This document shows, piece by piece, positions 42,282 through 50,070 of a stretch of 64,000 nt of DNA. Source of the stretch: a virus; the IMG/VR virus record IMGVR_UViG_3300001533_002283, positions 62,001 to 126,000 of that record, one strand, 5' to 3'. How positions within the stretch are numbered: position 1 is the first letter of the stretch; every line of letters starts with the position of its first letter. A program made the position numbers and the translations under genes. The notes under the pieces are model-generated. The model had not been told where the DNA came from. It searched no databases and saw only the letters and a program-made list of their open reading frames with translations.

Positions 42282-42818
42282 TTATACCCGAATAAATTTC
42301 TCCCCTGCCTTTACACCCCAACCATATAAGGCCATCTTATGGCCATTAGAAAAACGAAACAACAATTTCTCTGGATACTTCTCATCAACTAAAACTCCCT
42401 TGGTGTGAAAATCATCCATGAGAACAATTTGAGTTTTTAAATCACACTTTTCAAATTGAAATAATGCCTCATGGGGGCAAACCCCACCATCCAGATAAAC
42501 AAAATCGTAGGAATTATTAACGTGATTCTCTCCTTTGTCGCAAATAAAAGCGGCATCAGCGGCAAAATTATTCACAAGTTCCCTGCACAAATCAAGAGAT
42601 TCCTGATTAATGTCTATAACGGTCAAGTGTCCACCGTTTTTCTCCACATAATTCGCCCAATGAAGAGTGCTCCAACCATCGCCCGCGCGCCCGTTCAAAT
42701 CGCGGAGACAGCCCACTTCGATAAAAGTTGCTGGTTCGCCCTTTAGGTAAGTCAGCGCGGTTTTAAATACTTCATCGCGGGCGGAAGTTTCTGTTTTTAG
42801 TTTAGTTTTAATATCCAT
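42282..42818 (-). CDS. SAM-dependent methyltransferase (class I, methyltransferase_24-like)
   Basis: 178 residues from the ATG at 42818. ATFIEVGCLRDLNGRAGDGW (motif I region, ~30), HLTVIDINQESLDLC (acidic motif II, ~66) and YDFVYLDGGVCPHEAL (~107) match small-molecule or sugar methyltransferases. It lies among glycosylation genes, so sugar O-methylation is likely. Confidence 0.7.
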   Translation of the reverse strand: MDIKTKLKTETSARDEVFKTALTYLKGEPATFIEVGCLRDLNGRAGDGWSTLHWANYVEKNGGHLTVIDINQESLDLCRELVNNFAADAAFICDKGENHVNNSYDFVYLDGGVCPHEALFQFEKCDLKTQIVLMDDFHTKGVLVDEKYPEKLLFRFSNGHKMALYGWGVKAGEKFIRV

Positions 42819-42823
42819 GAGTG

Positions 42824-42976
42824 TTACCAAAATTTAGAGATAAAATGAAAAGCTACATAGCCGATTGCACCAATAAGTCCTAGTCCACCGATAAAGGTGA
42901 CTGACCATGTGACGATTAAAAACTTCTCAAAAGAAGTATGTTTGCGAAGAGAGGGCGGGTTTGAGATAGAATCCAT
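42824..42976 (-). CDS. Small single-pass membrane protein, 50 residues
   Basis: A short gene in the 168-base gap between two methyltransferase genes. After a polar N-terminus (MDSISNPPSLRKHTSFEKF) comes a hydrophobic segment of about 25 residues. It starts 13 bases after the preceding stop and ends 5 bases before the next start. No family recognised. Confidence 0.6.
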   Translation of the reverse strand: MDSISNPPSLRKHTSFEKFLIVTWSVTFIGGLGLIGAIGYVAFHFISKFW

Positions 42977-42988
42977 AGGTTTTATTTG

Positions 42989-43576
42989 TTAAAGTTTAAT
43001 GTCACCGCGAAGATACCAAGAGTCGGTAACATCCATGTTAATTAACCTATAGTTATTTTCCTTAAACCAGTCAACCAATTTCTCATAATCCGGCGTGCGA
43101 TATTCCTCATTGTGCGTTTCCACACTTACGAACATCGGGCGGCTCACCATACGGGAAATGATCTTATACTCACATCCTTCCGTATCAATCAGCGCCACGT
43201 CAATATCACCCGTATCAATCTCGGCCATATCCCTCACATTCATTCTCACCCGTGGTTTTGCCGCAACCCACCCCTTCCCCATCTTCTGAGTCCCCAAAAC
43301 GAATGTCGGGGCAGCAACCTCGGCGGAACAGGTGGAGTCACCATCTTCTAAGAACTCGATAGTGTCGTTCTTATCGTATAGTCCAAAATTGTTAATTTCA
43401 ACATTGGGGATACTACCATAATGGGCGACCAAATCAGAATAAGTTTTGGGGTTCACTTCAAATAGTTTTAGCCGAATAGGGGTGTTGAAATAAGGTTGAG
43501 AGCGGGAGATATAGGGGTTGCCCACTCCGATTTCCCAAATATTTTTGGGGTTAAGTTGTTGGATGATTTCTTGCAT
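42989..43576 (-). CDS. FkbM-like SAM-dependent methyltransferase
   Basis: 195 residues. IWEIGVGNPYISRSQPYF (~13), LKLFEVNPKTYSDL, NNFGLYDKNDT and VALIDTEGCEYKIISRM with the DxEGxE segment fit the FkbM family, which often O-methylates sugars. Lies next to the DegT-type gene. Confidence 0.75.
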   Translation of the reverse strand: MQEIIQQLNPKNIWEIGVGNPYISRSQPYFNTPIRLKLFEVNPKTYSDLVAHYGSIPNVEINNFGLYDKNDTIEFLEDGDSTCSAEVAAPTFVLGTQKMGKGWVAAKPRVRMNVRDMAEIDTGDIDVALIDTEGCEYKIISRMVSRPMFVSVETHNEEYRTPDYEKLVDWFKENNYRLINMDVTDSWYLRGDIKL

Positions 43577-43585
43577 AGTATTATA

Positions 43586-44848
43586 TTAGAGTTTGTTAAG
43601 TTCGCGCGCCAAGTCAACCGCCATTTTAGGTGTGACCCCAGCATGTAAGCCAATGTAGATTGAGTTTTTGTGTAGATAATCCGCATTAGGATAATCCCTT
43701 GGGTTCCCAAGTCCCTTAAACGCCGTATGATAAAGCAAATTTGAACCAACTAATCCGCGATATCCAACGCCGACTGCTCCTAAATAGCCCTTTACCCGCT
43801 CGATTAAACCCTCATCAGGATAATCTGGGTTTTTCACAATGGGCAGGGCAAGTGGAACAAATTTATGAGATAAAAACCAATAAGAAGATAAATTTAAGAA
43901 TTTTTCCTTTGTCTCATTCAGGTCATAAATGCCACAGCCTTGAGAATCAAGCTCTGAATAAAAAAGATAGCTAATTTTTTGACGATATTTCTCCGACCAC
44001 TCTAAAGAACGATCAAAATCCAGAGAGTGCATATAAGCAATCAAGTTGGTCGTTCTGTAATTAGAGCCCATCACACAAAAATCAAAAGAGGGGTCAACGG
44101 AAAAATTCTTATACTTCTCTGGCATCCCCCGTGTCATCCCATGATTTCTCGCCATTTTTAACCAGTTGTAGGTTTCCTCGTCTTGGACAAAGCATAAGCC
44201 TGATTCCTGCATGCCGCTCGTAAAATGAGATGCATAAACTGATGTAGAAGAAAGAGTTATATTACAAAAATGTTTTTTGTAAAACTTGGTTGATAACCCA
44301 TCTCCATACGACGCCCAAGAAAAGGATGATTCACAATTGTCCAAATAAAGTGTTACACCTCTTTCTTTACAAATTTTTTCAATCTCCTCTAAATTACCAG
44401 ATTGACCAAGTAGAGTTGTGTAAAAAACGGTTTTGATTTCAGGGTCTTTATCTAACGTTTTTTGTATTTGTTCAGCAGAGGGGTTTAAATTACTTAACTC
44501 AACATCAACAAATACAGGTTTGAAAGAAAAATTAACAAAAACTGAGACTGAACTAATCCAATTCACCACATTAAAAAGAACTTTGTTTTCTCCGCATTTC
44601 CATAAACCTTGTTTTTTAAGTTCCTCTTTCCGATATAATGCAATCAATTCGTTCGCCGCGCTACCAGAGCCAACCATTACCACATAGGGACACCCCGTAT
44701 AATCACTCCATTTTTTTTCATACTTTTCGATTTCTGGTCCGACTGTCCACTTATCATTCGTCAGGAGAAATTTACTAATTTTTAGTTTGTCTAGTAGCGT
44801 CATGCTAGAATGACCTAATGGCCAATTAAACTTTTTCTTTTTGCTCAT
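43586..44848 (-). CDS. DegT-family PLP/PMP enzyme, ColD-like 3-dehydratase
   Basis: 420 residues. NWPLGHSSMTLLDKL at the start, VMVGSGSAANELIAL (~57), YLDNCESSFSWASYG (~165) and ARNHGMTRGMPEKY resemble the ColD/E1 branch of the DegT/StrS aminotransferases. At the PLP-lysine position the sequence is VYASHFTSGMQESG: a His, with no Lys, as in GDP-4-keto-6-deoxymannose-3-dehydratase, which uses PMP to remove the 3-hydroxyl. Its substrate would be the product of Gmd, encoded in this window. An ordinary sugar aminotransferase is less likely because the Lys is absent. Confidence 0.75.
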   Translation of the reverse strand: MSKKKKFNWPLGHSSMTLLDKLKISKFLLTNDKWTVGPEIEKYEKKWSDYTGCPYVVMVGSGSAANELIALYRKEELKKQGLWKCGENKVLFNVVNWISSVSVFVNFSFKPVFVDVELSNLNPSAEQIQKTLDKDPEIKTVFYTTLLGQSGNLEEIEKICKERGVTLYLDNCESSFSWASYGDGLSTKFYKKHFCNITLSSTSVYASHFTSGMQESGLCFVQDEETYNWLKMARNHGMTRGMPEKYKNFSVDPSFDFCVMGSNYRTTNLIAYMHSLDFDRSLEWSEKYRQKISYLFYSELDSQGCGIYDLNETKEKFLNLSSYWFLSHKFVPLALPIVKNPDYPDEGLIERVKGYLGAVGVGYRGLVGSNLLYHTAFKGLGNPRDYPNADYLHKNSIYIGLHAGVTPKMAVDLARELNKL

Positions 44849-44853
44849 AAAAA

Positions 44854-45213
44854 TTATTCTTTGTTGTATCCTACCTTAATCTCTGCCGAGCCCCCACCGA
44901 AAAACTCGTCTTGAATTTTCTGTTTTGCTAAAAAGCGATTCCAGTTTAGGCCGTCAACCACAAGGGCGTCAACCCCACCTTTTTTAATCTCATCAACCAT
45001 CCTAAACACATCTAAATTAGCTTGAAGCAATTCTAAATACAAATCAGAACGATATGCGGCTAAAAACTTTTCCCCACCCTGCTCTTTTAAGTGTAAATAG
45101 CACTCGTCAAAAAGCCGTTGAGATTCCTCTGTTTTTGTTTGTAGACTTTTGATGCGCAAGATCGAAAGAAAGTCCAAAGCATAAGACTCTGATACTTTTA
45201 AATTATAGGGCAT
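44854..45213 (-). CDS. Hypothetical helical protein in the glycosylation block
   Basis: 119 residues from the ATG at 45213, overlapping the GT4 stop by 11 bases. Largely helical, no recognised family. It lies between the glycosyltransferase and the ColD-like gene. Confidence 0.55.
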   Translation of the reverse strand: MPYNLKVSESYALDFLSILRIKSLQTKTEESQRLFDECYLHLKEQGGEKFLAAYRSDLYLELLQANLDVFRMVDEIKKGGVDALVVDGLNWNRFLAKQKIQDEFFGGGSAEIKVGYNKE

Positions 45214-46087
45214 TGACCACCTCCAAGATTTTACCCGCAACGCCAACTGGTGATGTTTTTTCTTTTAGGTTTTTCACGTAATGGTTATAAAGCCGATCTT
45301 TTAAATCTTGATTTTTTGCATTTTTCATCATAAAAGAAATAATCGTTTCCGGCTTATCAACATCATAATCATATTCAGGGAATAGCTCGCTTGGGATTAA
45401 CTCTTCCCTTGTCGTGAGTCGCGGATGAATTAGGGGGATACACCCACAGGCCATTGCTTCTATAGGTATCAACGAAAGTCCCTCCCATTCCCCGAAAGAG
45501 AAAGAAAAAGAAGCGGAGGAATAAAGATAAGAAAGTGTTTCGCTGTCAACTATTCCCAAGCTAATACCAACACCTCCGTATTCCGGACCCACATCAACAA
45601 CAACCTCTGAGTTTAAACCTATAGAAATCAAATCTTGAACGATTCTCGCGTTTTTATTCGGATCGTGCTTCCTCCCCACATTAATACAGAGGAATTTAAA
45701 GCTGCATTTTTCCATTAGCTGGATATTTGAAATTGGCTGATAGATGACGGCAGAATTAATATTGAAAAACTTAACTAATTGTCTTTGAACATGTAGCGAA
45801 ATTGAAGTAACCGCATCCGCATGGGACAATAATTTTTTACAATTATCTAACGAATACCCATTGGGTAGTAAAAACTCTGGTATGTCTAAAATATTCAGAA
45901 TCAACTTTGCATTTGGGCTCCGCGCCTTACATTCAATCGCCGCAGGGTGACTCCCCTCATCATTTGAATAAATAAAATCAGGGTTATTATCCGACTCGGT
46001 TAAGCCTAGCGCAAGAAACCCCGCCTTGATACGCTGAATCTGCCCCGTTTCTCCACCCCAGCCGAAACATTTAAAGGTTTTGATCAT
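45203..46087 (-). CDS. GT4-like glycosyltransferase
   Basis: 294 residues from the ATG at 46087, which overlaps the preceding gene by 17 bases. CFGWGGETGQIQRIKAGF at the start and FSFGEWEGLSLIPIEAMACG (~200, the E-x7-E donor-binding motif) fit the GT-B fold of family 4. Shorter than typical GT4 enzymes (350-400). Confidence 0.75.
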   Translation of the reverse strand: MIKTFKCFGWGGETGQIQRIKAGFLALGLTESDNNPDFIYSNDEGSHPAAIECKARSPNAKLILNILDIPEFLLPNGYSLDNCKKLLSHADAVTSISLHVQRQLVKFFNINSAVIYQPISNIQLMEKCSFKFLCINVGRKHDPNKNARIVQDLISIGLNSEVVVDVGPEYGGVGISLGIVDSETLSYLYSSASFSFSFGEWEGLSLIPIEAMACGCIPLIHPRLTTREELIPSELFPEYDYDVDKPETIISFMMKNAKNQDLKDRLYNHYVKNLKEKTSPVGVAGKILEVVNAL

Positions 46088-46604
46088 CTTGATTTCTAAT
46101 TGGACTGAACTTGTTAAACTGATCATCCATCATAGAGAAGATAAACTGATCATCCGTCATAGAGAAAACGTCCTTTAGTTTTATGGGTGTAGGTAAATCA
46201 CCCGTAATTCTATCTGGCCCTTTGATTGTAATTTTCTTTTTAACTTGAAATGGGACACGAAAAAAGAAAAAGTTTAGATATTTGGTTTTGTAAATAACTT
46301 CTTCCCGCTCAAAAATAAAAGAAGCCGATATTTTTTCATCCCACGAAAAAACTCCATTAGAGTAAGAAATTCCGTAATTAGCTATAGTGACTTTAATATC
46401 ATCGGGAATCTGTGCCCATATTAAACGCGGCATTGACACGCTGTATTTACCCTTGATATAAGCCCCTTTAATTGCCTCAAATATAAATCCAAAATCTTTC
46501 ATTTCAGTCCGACCGACCCTAGTAACATACCATCCGTGCGGCCACTCGTTGGTAATTATCTTTTGTTTTTTACCTTTAAAAAGATTTTTTATTAGTTTTT
46601 TCAT
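46071..46604 (-). CDS. Hypothetical protein with short C-terminal repeat
   Basis: 177 residues, no family recognised; basic N-terminus and aromatic centre (YLNFFFFRVPFQ). Near the C-terminus FSMTDDQFI and FSMMDDQFN are a repeated 9-residue unit caused by a 27-base tandem duplication. Located in the glycosylation block. Confidence 0.55.
   Translation of the reverse strand: MKKLIKNLFKGKKQKIITNEWPHGWYVTRVGRTEMKDFGFIFEAIKGAYIKGKYSVSMPRLIWAQIPDDIKVTIANYGISYSNGVFSWDEKISASFIFEREEVIYKTKYLNFFFFRVPFQVKKKITIKGPDRITGDLPTPIKLKDVFSMTDDQFIFSMMDDQFNKFSPIRNQDDQNL
46116..46169. repeat. 27-base tandem duplication
   Basis: Two copies of a 27-base unit (46116-46142, 46143-46169) differing at few positions, in frame inside the gene at 46071-46604, adding nine codons. 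Looks like a recent slippage event. Confidence 0.75.
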
Positions 46605-46605
46605 A

Positions 46606-47418
46606 TTATTTTATAATTAAATTATGCTTAAACATTTCCCGTTTTTCTAACTTACTTAACTCTGTCGCCACCTCAACCTCACGCCCCGCCTCCGCGCCCC
46701 ATTGTTTCCGCCAAAAATTCCGATTGATTTCGACTCTCCGCTCAAGATCAATCCATCCGTAGTGAACTACATAGGGTAAGTTTTGTTCGCGGAGAAAATT
46801 CGCAGCGGTTTCCTTAGTGGAAAAACTTGGTTCGTCAAAGTAGAGAAACGCGGGGACTAAATCCCCATAGGTGTTAAGAAGTTCGCAAGAGTCTGATTTG
46901 TTGGTGTCATGCGTCCCGTCCGCGTTCTTGGAGAAGTTAACCACTCCCCGCTTTAGCCCGCGCTTGTGCAAATACCACTTGGAGGTAAACGATGAAAAAT
47001 GTTCTTTGTCACTGTATAGATTTACCGAAGGGATAAACGCAGCTTGAAAAATATCACTCTCTAAAACAATCTCAGAAAGTTTATCCCAATATTCCAAATT
47101 ATGCAACGACATCTTTTCATCAAAGTCCAGTTGCAACAAAATGTCACCCCCGCACGCCTGTAATGCGGCGTTTTTCAAATCACCGTCAAAGGTGGGAGTA
47201 AATTGTTTTAACTCTGTCTTAATTACCCGCAATTTTGGATAATCCTTGGCTTTACCCAATAAATACTCGTAAGTCCTATCTGCATCCTCAATCGTCGCCA
47301 CTACCACCTCATCCGCCCAGACGGAAAAATTATCTAGGTGTTCATCAATATTGAACTTATTAGTTTTATAATTAAAAAGTGTGGTATAAATAGACTTCTT
47401 AAAAGTGGGAATTGACAT
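46606..47418 (-). CDS. Glycosyltransferase-like protein (GT-A fold)
   Basis: 270 residues. SIYTTLFNYKTNKFNIDEHL (9-28), then CGGDILLQLDFDEKMS (~90, DxD) and a later YVVHYGWIDLERRVE fit GT2-like enzymes. Its start codon is at the expected transcription start of a promoter 10 bases upstream, so it heads the leftward glycosylation transcript. Confidence 0.68.
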   Translation of the reverse strand: MSIPTFKKSIYTTLFNYKTNKFNIDEHLDNFSVWADEVVVATIEDADRTYEYLLGKAKDYPKLRVIKTELKQFTPTFDGDLKNAALQACGGDILLQLDFDEKMSLHNLEYWDKLSEIVLESDIFQAAFIPSVNLYSDKEHFSSFTSKWYLHKRGLKRGVVNFSKNADGTHDTNKSDSCELLNTYGDLVPAFLYFDEPSFSTKETAANFLREQNLPYVVHYGWIDLERRVEINRNFWRKQWGAEAGREVEVATELSKLEKREMFKHNLIIK

Positions 47419-47427
47419 GATTGGTTA

Positions 47428-47456
47428 GTATTAACCTTTTTAATGAAACCCGTCAA
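47428..47456 (-). promoter_or_regulatory. Sigma70-like promoter of the glycosylation block
   Basis: -35 TTGACG (47451-47456), 17-bp spacer, -10 TAATAC (47428-47433). Start expected about 47421, three bases before the ATG. Confidence 0.55.
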
Positions 47457-47974
47457 GAGAAATCTTTACGGGGCAATTCTTCCTCGCTAACAATTTTTAG
47501 TTCAAAATGATTATTGGTAACTACATCACCAGAGTATAATAAATAACCGTCTTTAATTTCGTGAATTTTATACCCATTGGTTTTAACTTTGTATGCGACG
47601 AACTCATTCATTTTATAGGTAAAAACCGATTCATACCTACAAAGTTCCACGTTAAGAATGAAATCCCTTAGTTTGTGGGGGTCTAATCTCTTATTACCAC
47701 CTACCAAAACAATCAAATCACATTGAGAATGAATTGCAGAGTCGATGGCCATTTGTTCTGGTTCGTAAGGATTAGAAGAATAAAAAACTTGATCTAGCCG
47801 GTAATCCATAAAATATTTTTCCGCCTCTTCGTCTTCTTTTTCCGTATGTGTTACTCCAATTATAACATACTTAAAGTTTAACAAATTATGTCGGCGAAAA
47901 AGTCTCAATTCGGCGCAATTTTTACGATAAAATTCCCCAAGGGGAGAATCAATGATAAAACAAATTTTTTTCAT
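47453..47974 (-). CDS. Hypothetical protein, possibly nucleotide-sugar related
   Basis: 173 residues with alternating beta/alpha character: ICFIIDSPLGEFYRKNC at the start and CDLIVLVGGNKRLDPHKL (~86) in the centre. It does not match a family I can name. Neighbouring glycosyltransferase genes suggest a link to glycan synthesis. Context TAACATTATG at the start. Confidence 0.55.
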   Translation of the reverse strand: MKKICFIIDSPLGEFYRKNCAELRLFRRHNLLNFKYVIIGVTHTEKEDEEAEKYFMDYRLDQVFYSSNPYEPEQMAIDSAIHSQCDLIVLVGGNKRLDPHKLRDFILNVELCRYESVFTYKMNEFVAYKVKTNGYKIHEIKDGYLLYSGDVVTNNHFELKIVSEEELPRKDFS

Positions 47975-47978
47975 AATG

Positions 47979-48206
47979 TTATTTTAGGCCGCGTAGTTTT
48001 TTGAAGTCAGATATTCCTTCTAGTAGGGTTTCGTCCTCAACATGATACTTATCTTTCTTCGCGTAATCCCGTTCAAAAAGAGAGATAACTTGATAAAACC
48101 TCATATCAGGATATTTCTGCCAGACCGATTCAATCTGACCTAAAACCTCCTTGATTCGGGCCGGGTCGCGGGGCGGGGCGTTGAATAGTTTTCCGGTAAA
48201 GGGCAT
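47979..48206 (-). CDS. Hypothetical small protein
   Basis: 75 residues, Pro/Arg-rich N-terminus, no family recognised. Start preceded by TATAACACTC. Second gene of the leftward array from the divergent control region. Confidence 0.55.
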   Translation of the reverse strand: MPFTGKLFNAPPRDPARIKEVLGQIESVWQKYPDMRFYQVISLFERDYAKKDKYHVEDETLLEGISDFKKLRGLK

Positions 48207-48211
48207 GAGTG

Positions 48212-48397
48212 TTATAATTTATTTTCCTTTTCTAATTCTTCCGCGAGTAAACCGTTGACTTTTTCTTGGGATGGTTCATCCAAGTCTGATATAAGCATGT
48301 GAGTTTTTCTATCCTCCCAAACGACCCACACCACGCCCTTATTGCGAGATAATCCCTCAAATTTAATTTTGCTTCCACTTGTCGTTCTTAAGTCCAT
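48212..48397 (-). CDS. Hypothetical small protein, first leftward gene
   Basis: 61 residues; a small beta-type N-terminal half (GSKIKFEGLSRNKGVVWVVWE) and an acidic helical end. It opens the leftward array, directly next to a candidate promoter. Confidence 0.55.
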   Translation of the reverse strand: MDLRTTSGSKIKFEGLSRNKGVVWVVWEDRKTHMLISDLDEPSQEKVNGLLAEELEKENKL

Positions 48398-48405
48398 TGC
48401 GGAAG

Positions 48406-48434
48406 ATAGTCACTATTTTAACTCGCCTCGTCAA
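48406..48434 (-). promoter_or_regulatory. Candidate leftward promoter in the divergent control region
   Basis: -35 TTGACG (48429-48434), 17-bp spacer, weak -10 GACTAT (48406-48411). Start near 48399, two bases before the ATG. Confidence 0.4.
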
Positions 48435-48442
48435 GAAAAAAC

Positions 48443-48471
48443 TTGACTTTTTGCCCTAAAAGTTTAAAGAT
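48443..48471 (+). promoter_or_regulatory. Candidate rightward promoter of a small RNA
   Basis: -35 TTGACT (48443-48448), 17-bp spacer, -10 AAAGAT (48466-48471), 9 bases from the divergent leftward -35. Expected start near 48478. Confidence 0.4.
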
Positions 48472-48477
48472 TCCTTT

Positions 48478-48584
48478 TGTTAGCCGAGATTTCATATAAA
48501 ATTCCCTATTAGCCCACCTGTCTCGGCATCCTAAAAACATTGAAAATCTCCCTTGGTTGACTCCTCGGGAGATTTTCTTTTGCC
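48478..48584 (+). ncRNA. Candidate small structured RNA
   Basis: Between a promoter-like sequence and a strong terminator lie about 105 bases with no ATG. GCCGAGA (48483-48489) pairs perfectly with TCTCGGC (48521-48527), followed by the terminator stem. Promoter, stem and terminator in the right order suggest an independent non-coding transcript. The family is not recognised. Confidence 0.45.
48542..48580 (+). terminator. Rho-independent terminator
   Basis: GAAAATCTCCC and GGGAGATTTTC form a perfect 11-bp stem over a 14-base loop, followed by TTTT. No rightward protein gene precedes it, which supports the small RNA. The stretch 48398-48748 otherwise holds promoters and a short leader ORF. 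Confidence 0.75.
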
Positions 48585-48635
48585 TAATTCAGTCCAACTT
48601 GAAGCCCTTTTTTGACGCAAAAATCCAACAAAACC

Positions 48636-48664
48636 TTGACATTCGGCCCAAATTCCAAAATACC
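48636..48664 (+). promoter_or_regulatory. Main rightward promoter
   Basis: Perfect -35 TTGACA (48636-48641), 17-bp spacer, -10 AATACC (48659-48664; TACCTT at 19 bp is an alternative). The expected start coincides with the ATG at 48671. Confidence 0.5.
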
Positions 48665-48670
48665 TTACCT

Positions 48671-48736
48671 ATGAAGATCGGAAAATTACATTACTTAGTA
48701 GGTGGTTATACCGGAAGGTATGGTGGTTGTATTTAG
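48671..48736 (+). CDS. Possible leaderless 21-residue leader peptide
   Basis: An ORF (MKIGKLHYLVGGYTGRYGGC plus Ile) begins at the predicted transcription start and stops 12 bases before the ATG of the polymerase-like gene. It could be a leader peptide or chance. Rich in Gly and Tyr. Confidence 0.3.
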   Translation: MKIGKLHYLVGGYTGRYGGCI

Positions 48737-48750
48737 TATGTATTTAGTAT
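48729..48750. repeat. Direct repeat 2 x GTATTTAGTAT
   Basis: Two perfect adjacent copies of an 11-base unit at the start codon of the polymerase-like gene. Could be a protein-binding site or slippage; two copies are too few to call iterons. Confidence 0.6.
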
Positions 48751-50044
48751 GCATGTTTCTAAGTATAGTCTTTATCAGCTTAGGGGTTCTTCTATTCCTA
48801 ATCTGTCTTACTCTTCTGACCTTTCTTTCTTTAAGAGGTCTATTTGTGTTTATTGTTTTATATCGGAATCTAATCTTATTCGCATAACCGAATTTAATTG
48901 TTCTGATTTGGTAAAAATTAAATGCTTGGGTCTTTTAATGGAATTAAAGAAAAGGTCTCAGATTTACAGGGGAAATGCCGATGCGTTAAACCGGAACGAG
49001 GGTTGGGTTACTCTGAACTCGCAAATTCTTATTGAAAATTATGGATCGAGAGATTATCCGGCGGCTATTCGGGTGTTGCTTGAACTTGGTCTAATTGAGG
49101 AAGATATTAGGTATAAAATCAGAAAAAGAAGTGAGGGAATAGAGGGTTTTTCAAAATCCTACCGCCTAACGGAAAAGGCAAAAGAGGGCCGCGCCGCTTT
49201 TTATGTAAAATACACGGGGAAAATCACCGATTACTTGAATGGCCAGAAAAAGAAAAAGGGCGGCTCAGAGGATAAAAATCTTCTAGTTGATGTTTTGATG
49301 GAAAATTTACGCTCCGTTTCTCTTTGTGATACCCCCGCAAACATTACCGAAAAATATCCTTCAATAAAAACTCACGAAAGCGCCTGTTCGTTTGATACCC
49401 TTTGCGATATTCAAAACAAAGAGTTTTACATGATTGAATGCAAGAAAAGCGGGCGGCGATTCCACAACCTGTTAGGAGTGTCCAGAAATTCGCGCAGGGC
49501 GATACTTATAGATGGTGAAAAATGCGCCGAAGTTGACTACTCGGCATGTCACCCTTGGTTATGCTATAGTTTTTACGAAAAAACCGATTCTGATGAAAAA
49601 AAGGAATATCTGGCGGCTTTGAATTATGGGTTTTATAAATATATCGGGGATGGAATCTGCGCCGACATTTCAAACGATCAAAAATACCAAGATTTCAAAA
49701 TTTCTTGTATCGCGCAAATTTTTTACGATTGCCCGAGAGAAGAAGATGGGTTAAAGTTAAGATTTTTCAAATCGCGTTTTCCGAATTTGTATCACGTTAT
49801 TCAGTCAGAGAAACACAAGAGCAATAGTGATTTTGCATATAAGTTGCAAAAGATGGAGGCAAATGTTATGTTTGATGGCGCATTTTTCGGGCTTTTTAAG
49901 GAAAATATCAAAGCGGTTCCGATTCATGATGGGTTGATCTGTAAAAAAACAGATGCAGAGAGAGTTAAGTCTATCATGGAGAAAGAATTTTTCGCCATTT
50001 ATCAATATTTCCCAAAGGTAGGAATAAAGGACTTGACATACTAG
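48749..50044 (+). CDS. Polymerase-like protein with palm-type motifs
   Basis: 431 residues, not assigned to a named family. Residues ~65-140 look like a winged-helix DNA-binding region (EGWVTLNSQILIENYGSRDY, GFSKSYRLTEKA). Then come GRRFHNLLGVSRNSRRAILI and CAEVDYSACHPWLCYSFY (~270), resembling motif A of family A polymerases, and KAVPIHDGLICKKTDAERV (~395), resembling motif C (HD-type). This suggests a palm-domain polymerase, primase-like or replication protein. First main rightward gene, hence probably early. The N-terminal ~60 residues may not be translated; a Met at ~64 (MELKKRSQ) is an alternative start. Confidence 0.6.
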   Translation: MHVSKYSLYQLRGSSIPNLSYSSDLSFFKRSICVYCFISESNLIRITEFNCSDLVKIKCLGLLMELKKRSQIYRGNADALNRNEGWVTLNSQILIENYGSRDYPAAIRVLLELGLIEEDIRYKIRKRSEGIEGFSKSYRLTEKAKEGRAAFYVKYTGKITDYLNGQKKKKGGSEDKNLLVDVLMENLRSVSLCDTPANITEKYPSIKTHESACSFDTLCDIQNKEFYMIECKKSGRRFHNLLGVSRNSRRAILIDGEKCAEVDYSACHPWLCYSFYEKTDSDEKKEYLAALNYGFYKYIGDGICADISNDQKYQDFKISCIAQIFYDCPREEDGLKLRFFKSRFPNLYHVIQSEKHKSNSDFAYKLQKMEANVMFDGAFFGLFKENIKAVPIHDGLICKKTDAERVKSIMEKEFFAIYQYFPKVGIKDLTY

Positions 50045-50070
50045 TGTTAATTGGCAAGCATACTCTCACA

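Noticed and set aside
43586-44848. Ordinary sugar aminotransferase (DegT) reading
   Set aside because: The catalytic lysine position holds His within VYASHFTSG, as in PMP-dependent dehydratases, so a transaminase is less likely.
48729-48750. Replication iterons
   Set aside because: Only two copies of the 11-mer are present and they overlap the start codon of a gene; that is insufficient for an origin call.
48702-48887. 61-codon rightward ORF (very hydrophobic)
   Set aside because: It overlaps the polymerase-like gene in another frame and its hydrophobicity comes from T-rich codons; the 48749 reading frame has recognisable motifs.
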